A stretch of DNA of 64,000 nucleotides from Bacillus sp. Marseille-Q3570 (GCF_946151055.1 NZ_CAMGYZ010000012.1:62001-126000); one strand, 5' to 3'; positions 1-8,206 are shown, counted from the first letter of the stretch. The notes: generated by a model from the letters alone, not told the origin. Numbers and translations: made by a program.

Positions 1-657
1 GATCATCGTCGTATGTGAGTCTGTTCCGACTAGTGAATCAGGGAAAGCAACCAGCTCACCATCTTCTTCATTCGTTGCTACAACTGAAGCTAAGTATTCA
101 AGGTTCACCTGGTGGACGATGCCTGTAGCTGGTGGTACGGCACGATAGTTATCGAATGATGTTTGCGCCCAACGCAAGAATTTGTAACGCTCAAGGTTAC
201 GTTCGAATTCACGTTTCATGTTGAATTTAAGGGCATCATCTGAACCGTACTTATCGACTTGAACCGAGTGGTCGATGACAAGGTCGACTGGAATTTCCGG
301 ATTGATCTTGTCGGGAGTTCCGCCCATGTCAGCCATCGCTTTACGTAACGATGCAAGATCGACGACTGCGGGAACACCAGTGAAATCTTGCAAGATGACA
401 CGTGAAGGTTTGAATGGTACATCAATGTCCTTGACGTCCTTCGTACCCCATTTTGTCAGGTTTTCAATGTGTTCTTTGTCGATTACTCTTCCGTCATATT
501 GACGTAAGACAGATTCAAGAAGCACTTTGATCGAGTATGGCAATCTGGAAACGTCGCCAACCCCTGCGTTTTCAAGTGCTTTCAAGTCATAATAGTGATA
601 CGTTTTACCATTTGCTTCAAACGTTTTTCTAGCATGATAAACATCGTTTGTACTCAT
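1..657 (-). CDS. citB: Aconitate hydratase, N-terminal part (runs off the window)
   Basis: TCA-cycle aconitase interconverting citrate and isocitrate; the B. subtilis homologue also binds RNA when iron is low. Translating the minus strand from the ATG at 657 gives 219 residues starting [18 protein letters not shown]. They include [38 protein letters not shown] and, at the edge, GTDSHTTMI, all typical of bacterial AcnA. The reading frame is open to base 1, so the Fe-S cysteines lie outside the window. The start has a strong AGGAG-type ribosome binding site. The divergent neighbour sspO and nearby sspP match the citB-sspO-sspP order of B. subtilis. A CcpC-like dyad lies upstream at 811-825. Confidence 0.96.
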   Translation of the reverse strand, partial: MSTNDVYHARKTFEANGKTYHYYDLKALENAGVGDVSRLPYSIKVLLESVLRQYDGRVIDKEHIENLTKWGTKDVKDIDVPFKPSRVILQDFTGVPAVVDLASLRKAMADMGGTPDKINPEIPVDLVIDHSVQVDKYGSDDALKFNMKREFERNLERYKFLRWAQTSFDNYRAVPPATGIVHQVNLEYLASVVATNEEDGELVAFPDSLVGTDSHTTMI

Positions 658-810
658 GCGAAAACCCTCCTTCTCCTAACCATGATACCCTACAAACGGG
701 TATACTGTCGAAAGATTACTTTTTTTGTTTTTAATTGTTTTATCCTTCCTTCATTACTAGTTTAAAGGAAGGACTTTCATAAGTAAATTCCAATATAGTT
801 ATTAAAGTTA

Positions 811-825
811 ATAAGTATTTCTTAT
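811..825. promoter_or_regulatory. CcpC-box-like dyad upstream of citB
   Basis: The sequence ATAAGTATTTCTTAT fits ATAA-N7-TTAT, the dyad bound by the citrate-responsive repressor CcpC upstream of B. subtilis citB. It lies about 155 bp upstream of the citB start in the divergent region shared with sspO. The match is seen in the sequence; the regulatory role is inferred from B. subtilis. Confidence 0.5.
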
Positions 826-890
826 AGACCTGTTCATGTATTAGTTTGAGTTGTCGTTACAAACTAAACACACATGGAGGTGACATACCG

Positions 891-1040
891 ATGGCAAAAC
901 CGAAACGAGGGAACAATCAAAAAGAAATCTCCGATGAGCAAGCTGTCCAGCAGCCAACCAAATTCGATCATGAATATGCCAATGAGCCTTTGACCGAAGC
1001 AGAAAAGCAGAACAATAAAAAGCGGAAGAATAACCAGTGA
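891..1040 (+). CDS. sspO: Small acid-soluble spore protein O
   Basis: A minor SASP of the spore core, expected to be expressed in the forespore. The 49-residue product is very hydrophilic, rich in K, N, Q and E, and ends LTEAEKQNNKKRKNNQ, the hallmark C-terminus of SspO (CotK). The ATG at 891 follows a GGAGGTGA ribosome binding site; an upstream in-frame extension to 846 lacks support. The gene is divergent from citB and upstream of sspP, as in B. subtilis. In B. subtilis sspO and sspP are adjacent, whereas here a minus-strand gene lies between them. A GC-rich hairpin at about 1053-1080 has no T-run and is at best a weak terminator. Confidence 0.9.
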   Translation: MAKPKRGNNQKEISDEQAVQQPTKFDHEYANEPLTEAEKQNNKKRKNNQ

Positions 1041-1201
1041 TTACTTGTAAAAAGGGGCTCCACCGCATGGCAAGCCCCTCTAATGTACTCATAAAAGCGT
1101 TCATAGAGCACTTTTTTCCCGTATTAGCACTGATTTGTCCATATGAAGGTCGGGTTCTTTCATGGTAACTGATTTGAAATTATCTTTGCTATACCTTTCT
1201 A

Positions 1202-1459
1202 TCAGTATAAGTCTTTCCGTAAATTGTAGAGGTCTTCCTGGTATTGACGAAGCTGCATGCGTTGATGTTCACTTGCGACTTCCAGAGCATTATCGATTTG
1301 CTGAAGCGCTTCAGACAATTCTTGCTCGAATTGTTGCTGTTTTGTTGCATAATCCGGATCTGCTGAACTCTCAAGTGCAGTTCCATTCGCTTGGATCGCC
1401 TGTTCGTATCCTTGCTGTGCGGCTTGGAATGCTTGTTGTTTATCTTTATGATACGGCAT
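1202..1459 (-). CDS. Small conserved helical protein, possibly DUF2524/YtzC-like
   Basis: An 85-residue, Gln/Glu/Ala-rich protein without Cys or membrane segments, predicted to be largely helical and possibly coiled-coil. The C-terminal pattern MQLRQYQEDLYNLRKDLY recalls the end of YtzC-type DUF2524 proteins of Bacillus, but I assign this only tentatively. The ATG at 1459 is preceded by an excellent AAGGAGG site seven bases away, so the gene is probably real. It lies on the minus strand between the two SASP genes. Function is unknown. Confidence 0.65.
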   Translation of the reverse strand: MPYHKDKQQAFQAAQQGYEQAIQANGTALESSADPDYATKQQQFEQELSEALQQIDNALEVASEHQRMQLRQYQEDLYNLRKDLY

Positions 1460-1657
1460 GAGAATTCCTCCTTTTCATAGTCGGTCTGTCATTAATATGA
1501 GACACAGGACTAGGATTTATTCCATCACCAATAATGAATATCATCACCCCGCCTCTTCCATACTAAAAAGGAATCGAAGACATCGCCAAACCATTGATGA
1601 AGGCTGGACTATATATAAACCTCGCCAGAATCAAATGCCAGCAAAGGAGGGCTTTCA

Positions 1658-1798
1658 ATGACTGAAAGGAACACTTCTAAAGACCAACGGAAAAACGCAC
1701 CTAAGGGCGAAAATCCTGGACAACCAGAACCGTTGGATGGGTCTAAAAAAGTGAAAAACCGTAATCATACAAGACAAAAACACGGCGGACGGATTTAA
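1658..1798 (+). CDS. sspP: Small acid-soluble spore protein P
   Basis: A 46-residue minor SASP (CotL in older naming). The sequence contains [20 protein letters not shown], the strongly conserved SspP core, and is otherwise hydrophilic. The start at 1658 follows AAAGGAGG with a nine-base spacer. It is probably forespore-expressed like sspO. In B. subtilis sspP is followed by cotM and yneK; here the next genes belong to the selenium region and yneK is found about 24.6 kb further on. Confidence 0.9.
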   Translation: MTERNTSKDQRKNAPKGENPGQPEPLDGSKKVKNRNHTRQKHGGRI

Positions 1799-1830
1799 TG
1801 AATAGATAAAGATGTGATTAGAGCAAAAGC

Positions 1831-1876
1831 AAAAACCGTACGACAGACCTTCAAGTGGTCTTCTTACGGTTTTTTT
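1831..1876. terminator. Bidirectional terminator between sspP and selA
   Basis: The stem AAAAACCGTA / TACGGTTTTT, with an inner GACC...GGTC pairing, carries a T-run on both strands. It separates the convergent sspP and selA. Confidence 0.8.
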
Positions 1877-1893
1877 ACCCCTATTTTTGTGAT

Positions 1894-3291
1894 TTAAACG
1901 AAAATTCCCTTGAATATTTCCATCATCTGAACTTGTTCGTCATGGGTCACTGTCCGGAAATCCAAAATGAACTGCTCCTCTTTGATCCTCCCGATGACAG
2001 GCGTTTCAGCACCACGTAATTTCGCAAACAACTGCTTACTTGACAGCGATTCATGTTTTACGGATACGACATACGTCGGCAGCTCGACTTCCGGCATCGT
2101 TCCCCCGCCGATCATCGAAACACTCTCTTCAAGGTTGACCGCTAAACTTTCAATCGTTCTGACATCTTCTATGAACCGCTCTGCTTGTTCCTGAATTTCT
2201 TCAACCGGTTGCAGAATATCCCGTACAGTCGGAATCTCTGTGATACGATCATACTTATAGGAAAGAAGCGTTGCTTCAAGGGAAGCCAGGGTGAATTTAT
2301 CAACGCGTAAGACACGTGCGAGCTGATGATTTTTCAGCTTTTGGATCAATGATCTCTTACCGGCGATAACCCCGCATTGAGGTCCACCGAGCAATTTATC
2401 ACCACTGAACGTTACAAGATCGATGCCTGATGATAGCACCTCTTTTACAACCGGTTCCTCCCCAATCCTGTGAGTCCTAAAATCATACAAAGCTCCACTG
2501 CCAAGATCTTCATACGTCAAAACATCCTTGTGCTGATTCGCTATTTCAACGAGCTTTTCACCTGGAACAGAGGCTGTAAATCCGACCACTTTAAAATTAC
2601 TTGTGTGAACTTTCATGAGCATCGCAGTTTCTTCATCAATCGCTTGCTCATAATCTTGCACATGGGTTTTATTTGTGGTGCCTACTTCTTTAAGGAATGC
2701 CCCGCTTTCTTCCATGATCGAAGACACACGGAACGAACCACCGATCTCCACGAGCTCACCTCTGGAAACAACGACACTTTTACCAGCAGCAAGCGATTTC
2801 AGTACCAGGAAAACTGCTGCCGCATTGTTATTGACGACCATGGCCGCTTCGGATCCAGAGATGTCACAGATCAATTCCTCTACTAAATCATGTCTGGAAC
2901 CTCTGACGCCTTCCGTAATGTTATATTCCAAATTCGAGTAATGACGGGCTACTTCAGTCATCTTTTCAATTGCATTTTCACTTAAACGCGACCGTCCTAA
3001 GTTTGTATGGATCACGACACCAGTCGCATTGATCACCGGTCGGATCTTATGTACCGCTGAAGATTTCAATCTCACATTCAACTGTTCAAAGACGATATCG
3101 ACCATTTCTTGCTTTGTTTCACAAGGTAGTCGATTTCCTGCTAAAATCTGTTTACGCAACGCTTCCAGCTGTTCCTGGATCATGACTGTAAGGCCATTTT
3201 GTGAAAGCCCCCCGTTTTCGCTCATATCCTGAAAACGCCCATCTGCCTGTATGACGTGAACAGCTGGAAGTAAGCGTAGTTGTTCTTTCAT
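1894..3291 (-). CDS. selA: L-seryl-tRNA(Sec) selenium transferase
   Basis: PLP enzyme converting Ser-tRNA(Sec) to Sec-tRNA(Sec) with selenophosphate in the cytosol. The 465-residue length is normal for bacterial SelA. Visible landmarks are an N-terminal SelA domain, INATGVVIHTNLGRS at about residues 87-101, VVNNNAAAVFL, GELVEIGGSFR and the PLP-lysine motif TFSGDKLLGGPQCG in the second half. It ends close to a bidirectional terminator. Upstream on the same strand, 80 bp away, is the SelW-like selenoprotein gene; the two probably share a promoter, and a strong hairpin lies between them. Its presence with selB, selD and tRNA-Sec in one window makes the assignment secure. Confidence 0.97.
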   Translation of the reverse strand: MKEQLRLLPAVHVIQADGRFQDMSENGGLSQNGLTVMIQEQLEALRKQILAGNRLPCETKQEMVDIVFEQLNVRLKSSAVHKIRPVINATGVVIHTNLGRSRLSENAIEKMTEVARHYSNLEYNITEGVRGSRHDLVEELICDISGSEAAMVVNNNAAAVFLVLKSLAAGKSVVVSRGELVEIGGSFRVSSIMEESGAFLKEVGTTNKTHVQDYEQAIDEETAMLMKVHTSNFKVVGFTASVPGEKLVEIANQHKDVLTYEDLGSGALYDFRTHRIGEEPVVKEVLSSGIDLVTFSGDKLLGGPQCGVIAGKRSLIQKLKNHQLARVLRVDKFTLASLEATLLSYKYDRITEIPTVRDILQPVEEIQEQAERFIEDVRTIESLAVNLEESVSMIGGGTMPEVELPTYVVSVKHESLSSKQLFAKLRGAETPVIGRIKEEQFILDFRTVTHDEQVQMMEIFKGIFV

Positions 3292-3337
3292 ATAAATCCT
3301 CCTAACGAAATCGAGCCATACCTGTAAGGCGAAAGAA

Positions 3338-3366
3338 CACCTCCAGGGTAGGACCCTCGGGAGGTG
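3338..3366 (-). other. Stable hairpin between the SelW-like gene and selA, without a T-run
   Basis: CACCTCC-AGGGT on one arm pairs with ACCCT-GGAGGTG on the other, with a three-base loop and a two-base bulge. No T-run follows on either strand, so it is not a standard terminator. It could protect or process the mRNA between the selenoprotein gene and selA. Confidence 0.6.
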
Positions 3367-3371
3367 CTCGG

Positions 3372-3614
3372 TTATCCGTTCAGCTTTTCGATTTCATCAA
3401 ACAATTTTTCATTATCGGGAAATTCTCCGGTTTCAAGCTTGGAATACAGCTTCTGATCATTGACCGTCACCTCGAATGCCCCGCCAGAGCTTGGAATCAT
3501 ATCCAGTGAAGCAACCTCTGACCGGAAACGATTGAACATTTGTTCCGCGAAACTCGCGGCTTTTGGCGCGTAGTTTCACTGCATGCAGAATTCCACAGAT
3601 ACTTTATAACTCAT
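3372..3614 (-). CDS. SelW-like (Rdx family) selenoprotein with in-frame UGA
   Basis: Reading TGA at 3576-3578 as selenocysteine gives an 80-residue protein with EFCMQUNYAPKAA at residues 8-20, a CxxU redox motif in the position expected for the SelW/SelT/SelH (Rdx) family. It continues with GGAFEVTV and YSKLETGEFP, the conserved second half of that family. The full length fits; without UGA readthrough only 12 residues would be made, so gene finders miss it. The ATG at 3614 follows GGAGGGAG. A near-perfect hairpin (3549-3577) begins inside the UGA. The gene lies directly upstream of selA and divergent from selD. The family is thought to be a thioredoxin-fold oxidoreductase, with substrates poorly known. 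Sec decoding is inferred from the complete machinery in this window. Confidence 0.9.
3549..3577 (-). promoter_or_regulatory. Bacterial SECIS hairpin of the SelW-like gene
   Basis: Immediately after the UGA the mRNA can fold GAAACT-A-CGCG against CGCG-AGTTTC with loop CCAAAAGC: ten base pairs with one bulged A. Position and size suit a SelB-recruiting bSECIS. The pairing is seen in the sequence; the function is inferred. Confidence 0.75.
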
Positions 3615-3669
3615 TGTGAACGCTCCCTCCAATATCATTGAAAGTGTTTTCAAAACATTGTTTACGTTA

Positions 3670-3698
3670 ATTTTAGTATATTATTTCTCAATTCGCAA
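3670..3698 (-). promoter_or_regulatory. Probable sigma-A promoter for the SelW-like gene and selA
   Basis: On the minus strand TTGCGA and TAAAAT are separated by 17 bases, followed about 55 bases later by the ATG at 3614. Confidence 0.5.
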
Positions 3699-3734
3699 AA
3701 AAGTTGTTTATACTTATAAAAGGAGGTGCTATTG

Positions 3735-4787
3735 ATGAGTAAAGAAGAGAAAATCCGCTTGACCACCCTATCATCTAAAGGTGGTTGAGGATGCAAAATC
3801 GGTCCTGAGGACCTGGCGCAAGTGTTGCGTCATTTACCTGAAAGAGAAAAAGACCCCAACCTTCTAGTAGGTTTAGATACATCTGATGATGCGGGCGTCT
3901 ATAAACTGACAGATGACCTTGCTATCATTCAGACGGTCGATTTTTTCACACCTATTGTCGATGATCCATATCATTTCGGTCAAATCGCGGCTGCTAATTC
4001 CCTGAGTGATGTGTATGCCATGGGTGGAAAACCGACGACAGTGTTGAATATCCTTGGATACCCGATCAAATCGCTTGGTCCAGAAATCCTGGCAGAAATT
4101 TTAAAAGGTGCTTCTGATAAAGTGCACGAGTCCGGTGCAGTGATCGCCGGTGGCCATTCAATCGATGATAATGAACCGAAATTCGGACTATCCGTAACAG
4201 GGATCGCCCACCCGGATAAAATTTTTAAAAATGTAGGCGCACATCCCGGTGATGCGCTGGTTTTGACAAAGCCGATCGGAGTCGGAATCCAGACTACGGC
4301 AATCAAAAGCGAACGATTGACGGATGAACAGCTTGAACGCGTTACGACAACAATGGCAACCCTTAACAAAACAGCCGCTGAAGAGTTAGCTGATTTCCAT
4401 CCGAATGCGGTAACGGATGTCACTGGTTTCGGACTATTGGGGCATGCTTCAGAAATGGCCAGAGGCAGTAATGTTTCTATCCACGTCCAATACAGCGAAG
4501 TCCCTATCCTCGAAGGTACAATGGAACTCGCGGAAGCTGGCGTAGTTCCGGGCGGTACGAAAGCGAATCATCGCTGGATTGCAGATGATGTGGAGTATGA
4601 TGAGTTGAACGAACTTCACCAGTGGGTCCTTTGTGATGCTGTTACGTCAGGCGGTTTGTTGATCAGCATGCCTGAAGCAGAAGCAAAACAGTATGTAGAA
4701 CGAATGCATGAAAAAGGTGTACAAGCGACTTCCATCATCGGAAATGTGACTGAAAAGCAAGAACGATATTTATATGCGAGTAAATAA
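3735..4787 (+). CDS. selD: Selenide, water dikinase (selenophosphate synthase) containing Sec
   Basis: Makes selenophosphate from selenide and ATP, the Se donor for SelA, MnmH and any selenosugar pathway. The ATG at 3735 follows AAAGGAGGTG. TGA at 3786-3788 (codon 18) falls exactly at the catalytic Cys/Sec position, giving SSKGGUGCKIGPEDLAQVL, the SelD signature with the essential Lys. The total of 350 residues matches the family. Further motifs are DDAGVYKL, VDFFTPIVDDPYHFG, IAGGHSIDDNEPKFG and VTDVTGFGLLGHA. A perfect GGTCC/GGACC hairpin starts 12 bases after the UGA. Automatic calling would truncate the gene to a start near 3822 and lose the active site. It is divergent from the SelW-like gene and followed by its own terminator. 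Confidence 0.96.
3786..3813 (+). promoter_or_regulatory. Sec UGA and bSECIS-like hairpin in selD
   Basis: UGA at 3786-3788 is followed by GGTCC-TGA-GGACC at 3801-3813, a perfect five-pair stem at roughly the distance used by bacterial SECIS elements. Confidence 0.65.
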
Positions 4788-4797
4788 GATTGAAAAG

Positions 4798-4828
4798 AGG
4801 ATGGCTTGGTAAAGCCATCCTTTTTTTC
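4798..4828 (+). terminator. selD terminator
   Basis: Stem AGGATGGCTT / AAGCCATCCT with a four-base loop followed by seven Ts, directly after selD. Confidence 0.9.
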
Positions 4829-4829
4829 G

Positions 4830-4913
4830 TTTGTACCGATATGTTTTGGATTTGGACTGATATTTTCAGGATTCGCACCGATTAATTTCACATTTACACC
4901 GATAACACTCATC
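4830..4913. repeat. Four degenerate 21-bp tandem units
   Basis: Four consecutive 21-bp units (4830, 4851, 4872, 4893) share TTTG-ACCGAT-n-TTTn-A. Because 21 is a multiple of three, the array yields a spurious minus-strand reading frame of seven-residue repeats (IGxNxxx). It follows the selD terminator and is not itself believed to be coding. The rest of the gap to 5027 shows nothing. Confidence 0.8.
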
Positions 4914-5027
4914 CAGCCGATCACAGAGCATCTAAAGGTCCACTACTCTAAATATGCATACTATCTATCTTAGTTTTTCAATCGGATTTATCAGTTTAAA
5001 TATTCTGATAAAATTTTAAAAAAAGGC

Positions 5028-5056
5028 TTGAACTTCACTCTGTTTTGATGTAAGTT
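5028..5056 (+). promoter_or_regulatory. Promoter of the SAM-riboswitch metI-metC transcript
   Basis: TTGAAC and TAAGTT are separated by 17 bases, about 25 bases before the riboswitch. Confidence 0.5.
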
Positions 5057-5080
5057 TAGTTTCAAAATTGAATAATTGAA

Positions 5081-5197
5081 TTTCTTATCCAGAGAGGTAG
5101 AGGGAATGGCCCGATGACACCTCAGCAACCATCAACACGCTTCACGTTGAAAAGGTGCTAATTCCAGCAGGTTCTATGAACTTGTAAAGATAAGAAG
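5081..5197 (+). ncRNA. SAM-I (S-box) riboswitch
   Basis: Typical S-box: closing helix CTTATC (5084-5089) with GATAAG (5189-5194), AGAGAGGTAGAGGGA, GCCCGATGACACCTCAGCAACC, AAGGTGCTAATTCC and the CAGG tract in conserved order. It precedes an intrinsic terminator and metI, so SAM is expected to switch off transcription of the transsulfuration genes. Confidence 0.95.
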
Positions 5198-5218
5198 AAT
5201 GACAGATCTACATATAAA

Positions 5219-5250
5219 AGTCTTCTTCTTAAGAAGGCTTTTTTCTTTTT
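5219..5250 (+). terminator. Riboswitch terminator before metI
   Basis: AGTCTTCTT / AAGAAGGCT hairpin followed by a T-rich tract, the expression platform of the SAM riboswitch. Confidence 0.85.
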
Positions 5251-5282
5251 TTCAGGCGTTTTACAACTAAGGAGGATTATCC

Positions 5283-6389
5283 ATGTACACATTCGAAACG
5301 AAATTGGCCCAGATCGGAAACCGAAGTGAGAACCTCACAGGAACAGTCAATCCACCTGTATATTTTTCAACTGCATACAGACATGAAGGAATCGGTCAAT
5401 CATCCGATTATGATTATATCCGGACAGGAAATCCGACACGAAAAATTCTTGAAGAGACCATCGCCGACCTTGAAAGCGGTGATCAGGGGTTCGCGTGCAG
5501 CTCCGGGATGTCTGCAATCTTGACATTACTCTCGTTGTTCCAGTCAGGAGATGAATTCATTGTTTGTAAAGATTTATATGGCGGAACTTACCGGCTCTTC
5601 GAAAAAGGTTTTCGTAAATGGGGGCTTAACTGCCAGTACGTCGATACGGTAGATCCCGCAGCTATTGAAGATGCCATCACAGATCAAACAAAAGCGATTT
5701 TCATCGAGACGCCGACCAATCCGCTTATGGAAGAAACAGATATCCCAACCGTTGCCAGGATTGCGAAGGAACATAACGTATTGCTCGTTGTCGACAACAC
5801 CTTCTACACACCTTTATTGCAACGGCCGATTGAGCTCGGGGCGGATATCGTCATCCATAGTGCTACCAAATATTTGGGTGGCCATAATGACGTCCTCGCT
5901 GGCTTGATCGTAGCGAAAGGAAAAGAACTGTGCGACGCGCTGGCGGACCACCATAATGCGGCAGGCGCTGTCTTGAGTCCATTCGATTCCTGGTTGTTGA
6001 TGAGAGGGATGAAAACATTATCTTTACGAATGGAAAAACATCAGGTAAACGCGCAGCGGATCGCAAACTACTTGTCGAAACACGAAGCTATTACGGATGT
6101 GCTTTACCCCGGTCGAGGCGGGATGCTCTCTTTCCGGATCATCAACGAATCATGTGTCGATCCGCTATTACAATCCCTATCACTGATATCCTTCGCGGAG
6201 AGCCTGGGCGGGGTCGAAAGTTTCATCACCTATCCTGCCACCCAGACTCATGCAGATGTACCAGAAGAAATCCGCACGAAAAACGGTGTCTGTAACAGAC
6301 TGCTCCGTTTTTCTGTTGGAATAGAAGATGCCGATGATCTCATTAAAGATTTAGAACAATCACTAACAAAAGCATGTACGGAGGTTTAA
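5283..6389 (+). CDS. metI: Cystathionine gamma-synthase / O-acetylhomoserine thiolyase
   Basis: PLP enzyme of methionine synthesis joining an activated homoserine ester with cysteine or sulfide. The 368 residues are colinear with the Cys/Met metabolism PLP family: YDYIRTGNPTRKILEE near residue 43, GFACSSGMSAI, YGGTYRLF, VVDNTFYTPLLQRP and the PLP-lysine motif HSATKYLGGHNDV. The start at 5283 has AAGGAGG eight bases upstream. The stop is two bases before the metC ATG, with the metC ribosome site inside the metI end, so the pair is probably translationally coupled. It is controlled by the upstream SAM riboswitch. Substrate choice within the family cannot be decided from sequence alone. Confidence 0.92.
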   Translation: MYTFETKLAQIGNRSENLTGTVNPPVYFSTAYRHEGIGQSSDYDYIRTGNPTRKILEETIADLESGDQGFACSSGMSAILTLLSLFQSGDEFIVCKDLYGGTYRLFEKGFRKWGLNCQYVDTVDPAAIEDAITDQTKAIFIETPTNPLMEETDIPTVARIAKEHNVLLVVDNTFYTPLLQRPIELGADIVIHSATKYLGGHNDVLAGLIVAKGKELCDALADHHNAAGAVLSPFDSWLLMRGMKTLSLRMEKHQVNAQRIANYLSKHEAITDVLYPGRGGMLSFRIINESCVDPLLQSLSLISFAESLGGVESFITYPATQTHADVPEEIRTKNGVCNRLLRFSVGIEDADDLIKDLEQSLTKACTEV

Positions 6390-6391
6390 AT

Positions 6392-7576
6392 ATGACTCAC
6401 CAAAATCAACTATCATTTGAAACGAAGCTCCTTCACAATGACCATAAAATCGATCTGGCGACAGGCTCGGTAAGTGTTCCGATCCACCCCTCTTCTACCT
6501 ACCATCAGTTCGATATCGACGAGTTCGGAAAGTACGATTACAGTCGTTCATTGAATCCGACAAGGGAGGCTTTGGAAGAAACGATCGCCTCATTAGAAGA
6601 AGGCTCGAGAGGTTTCGCTTTCGCATCCGGAATGTCAGCGATCTCGACCGCTTTCCTCCTTTTGTCGCAAGGTGATCACGTTCTCATCTCAGAAGACGTA
6701 TACGGAGGCACCTATCGGATGGTAACAGAGGTCTTGTCAAGATACGGGATTGACCATACTTTTGTGGACATGACCGACCTTTCAGAGGTTGAAAAGCAGA
6801 TCCAGCCAAATACGAAAGTTATTTATGTAGAGACGCCTTCGAATCCATTGCTGAAGGTTACAGACATCGAATCGGTCGCCAAGCTGGCAAAACAAGCAGG
6901 CGCGCTTACCTTCGTTGATAATACGTTTTTGACACCAGCCATACAAAAGCCTTTGGCACTTGGAGCCGATGTTGTATTGCATAGTGCGACTAAGTTCCTG
7001 TCAGGACATAGTGATGTCGTAGCCGGTTTAGCTGTCGTAAAGGATGAAGCGATCGGTGAAAAATTGGCATTCTTGCAAAACTCATTCGGCGCAGTCCTCG
7101 GAGCACAGGATTCATGGCTCGTCCTCCGCGGACTGAAAACACTACACGTAAGACTTGAAAAATCGATGGAATCTGCCGAGAAAATCGCACGCCATCTCCA
7201 AGGACATCTATTAGTGAAGCATGTCTATTATCCTGGACTTCCAGATCACAATGGCTATCACTTGCAAAATAGCCAGGCAACTGGAGCAGGAGCCGTCCTT
7301 TCTTTTGAGCTTGAAAATGAACACGTCTTACGATCATTCGTCAAAAAGGTGCAACTGCCCGTCTTTGCAGTCAGTCTCGGGGCTGTCGAATCGATCCTCT
7401 CCTATCCCGCAAAAATGTCACATGCTGCAATGCCAGAAGTGGAACGGAGACGGAGAGGAATCACGAATTCGTTGTTGCGTTTATCGGTCGGTCTAGAACA
7501 TCCTGATGACCTTATCCAGGATTTTGAGGCAGCCCTTGAACATCAGGTCAATATCGCAGCAACTCCCGGTTTTTGA
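6392..7576 (+). CDS. metC: Cystathionine beta-lyase
   Basis: Second PLP enzyme of the transsulfuration pathway, splitting cystathionine to homocysteine, pyruvate and ammonia. The 394-residue protein carries YDYSRSLNPTREALEE, GFAFASGMSAIST, YGGTYRM, FVDNTFLTPAIQKP and the PLP lysine in HSATKFLSGHSDVVAG. I start at ATG 6392, nine bases after a GGAGG that overlaps the metI end, rather than the longer 6374 frame. It is the second gene of the riboswitch-controlled operon. Paralogy with metI is evident; the lyase role follows from operon order and similarity to Bacillus MetC. Confidence 0.9.
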   Translation: MTHQNQLSFETKLLHNDHKIDLATGSVSVPIHPSSTYHQFDIDEFGKYDYSRSLNPTREALEETIASLEEGSRGFAFASGMSAISTAFLLLSQGDHVLISEDVYGGTYRMVTEVLSRYGIDHTFVDMTDLSEVEKQIQPNTKVIYVETPSNPLLKVTDIESVAKLAKQAGALTFVDNTFLTPAIQKPLALGADVVLHSATKFLSGHSDVVAGLAVVKDEAIGEKLAFLQNSFGAVLGAQDSWLVLRGLKTLHVRLEKSMESAEKIARHLQGHLLVKHVYYPGLPDHNGYHLQNSQATGAGAVLSFELENEHVLRSFVKKVQLPVFAVSLGAVESILSYPAKMSHAAMPEVERRRRGITNSLLRLSVGLEHPDDLIQDFEAALEHQVNIAATPGF

Positions 7577-7737
7577 AAAAGGTTTTGTTGAATTTTTTTA
7601 TTGATTTTTACGAAACACACTCCCTTTCTGCGGGCAAATAAAACCGGAAGAGCTATACGCTTAGTCATGCAAGTCACTGGGAGATTGACGGGAGCGCCGA
7701 ACCAAACTAAGTTCGGTTCTGCGTGGGCTCACACATT

Positions 7738-7810
7738 AGATTTATATCAATGTGTCGACCCCCGCAGGAAGTTTGATGTGATCCAAATGACTGGTCGCTG
7801 AGCACGACAT
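7738..7810. repeat. Intergenic repeat, copy 1 (partner at 14828)
   Basis: AATGTGT, CCGCAGGAAG, TTGA-GTGATCCA and GCTGAGC occur in the same order here and at 14828-14880, with few gaps. No gene covers this copy; together with 7850-8042 it fills most of the gap after metC. Confidence 0.6.
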
Positions 7811-7849
7811 CACTTGTTTGCAATCACTTGCTTCCACTAAGGTACACTA

Positions 7850-8042
7850 ACCCGTTAACGGACACAGGAGCCCTTTTTGCCCAATATAATGGAAAATTGC
7901 CAACTTAACGGACACCAGGGACCTTATTTCGCAAAAATCATAGGAAATCAACTGCTTTGTTCACAAATAACGGCTGTGGTGTCCGTTGAAATTTAGAAAC
8001 ACCTGTTTCACCTACAAATAACGGCTGTGGTGTCCGTTAACT
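7850..8042. repeat. TAACGGACAC inverted repeat cluster
   Basis: Two copies of an AACGGACAC-AGG unit on the plus strand (7856, 7908) are followed by two copies of the reverse unit AATAACGGCTGTGGTGTCCGTT (near 7967 and 8016). The whole can fold into a long imperfect hairpin. It fills the gap between metC and phnC; no gene is seen. It resembles dispersed intergenic repeats of Bacillus. Confidence 0.75.
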
Positions 8043-8131
8043 GCAAACATGATGGCAGAGGAGTTCACCTGGCTCGCTGTTCTTCCAGAAGTGCCCTGAA
8101 TTCCGCTCAATCAAAATCAGCTTTAAATGTA

Positions 8132-8171
8132 GAAACGCCAGTGATTTCGTATTCGAAACCACTGGCGTTCA
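8132..8171 (-). terminator. Terminator of the selB-phnC operon
   Basis: GAACGCCAGTGG / CCACTGGCGTT-type hairpin (minus strand) downstream of the phnC-like stop, followed by a modest T tract. Confidence 0.7.
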
Positions 8172-8206
8172 ATGTAAGCGGAAATTACTTTTTCAGGACT
8201 CATTAC

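Noticed and set aside
4616..4924. Minus-strand frame with heptad IGxNxxx repeats
   Set aside because: It is produced by the 21-bp tandem array and the antisense of selD; no ribosome site or family supports it.
7601..7801. 66-residue plus-strand frame after metC
   Set aside because: Lies in repeat sequence shared with 14828, lacks a ribosome site and resembles no protein.
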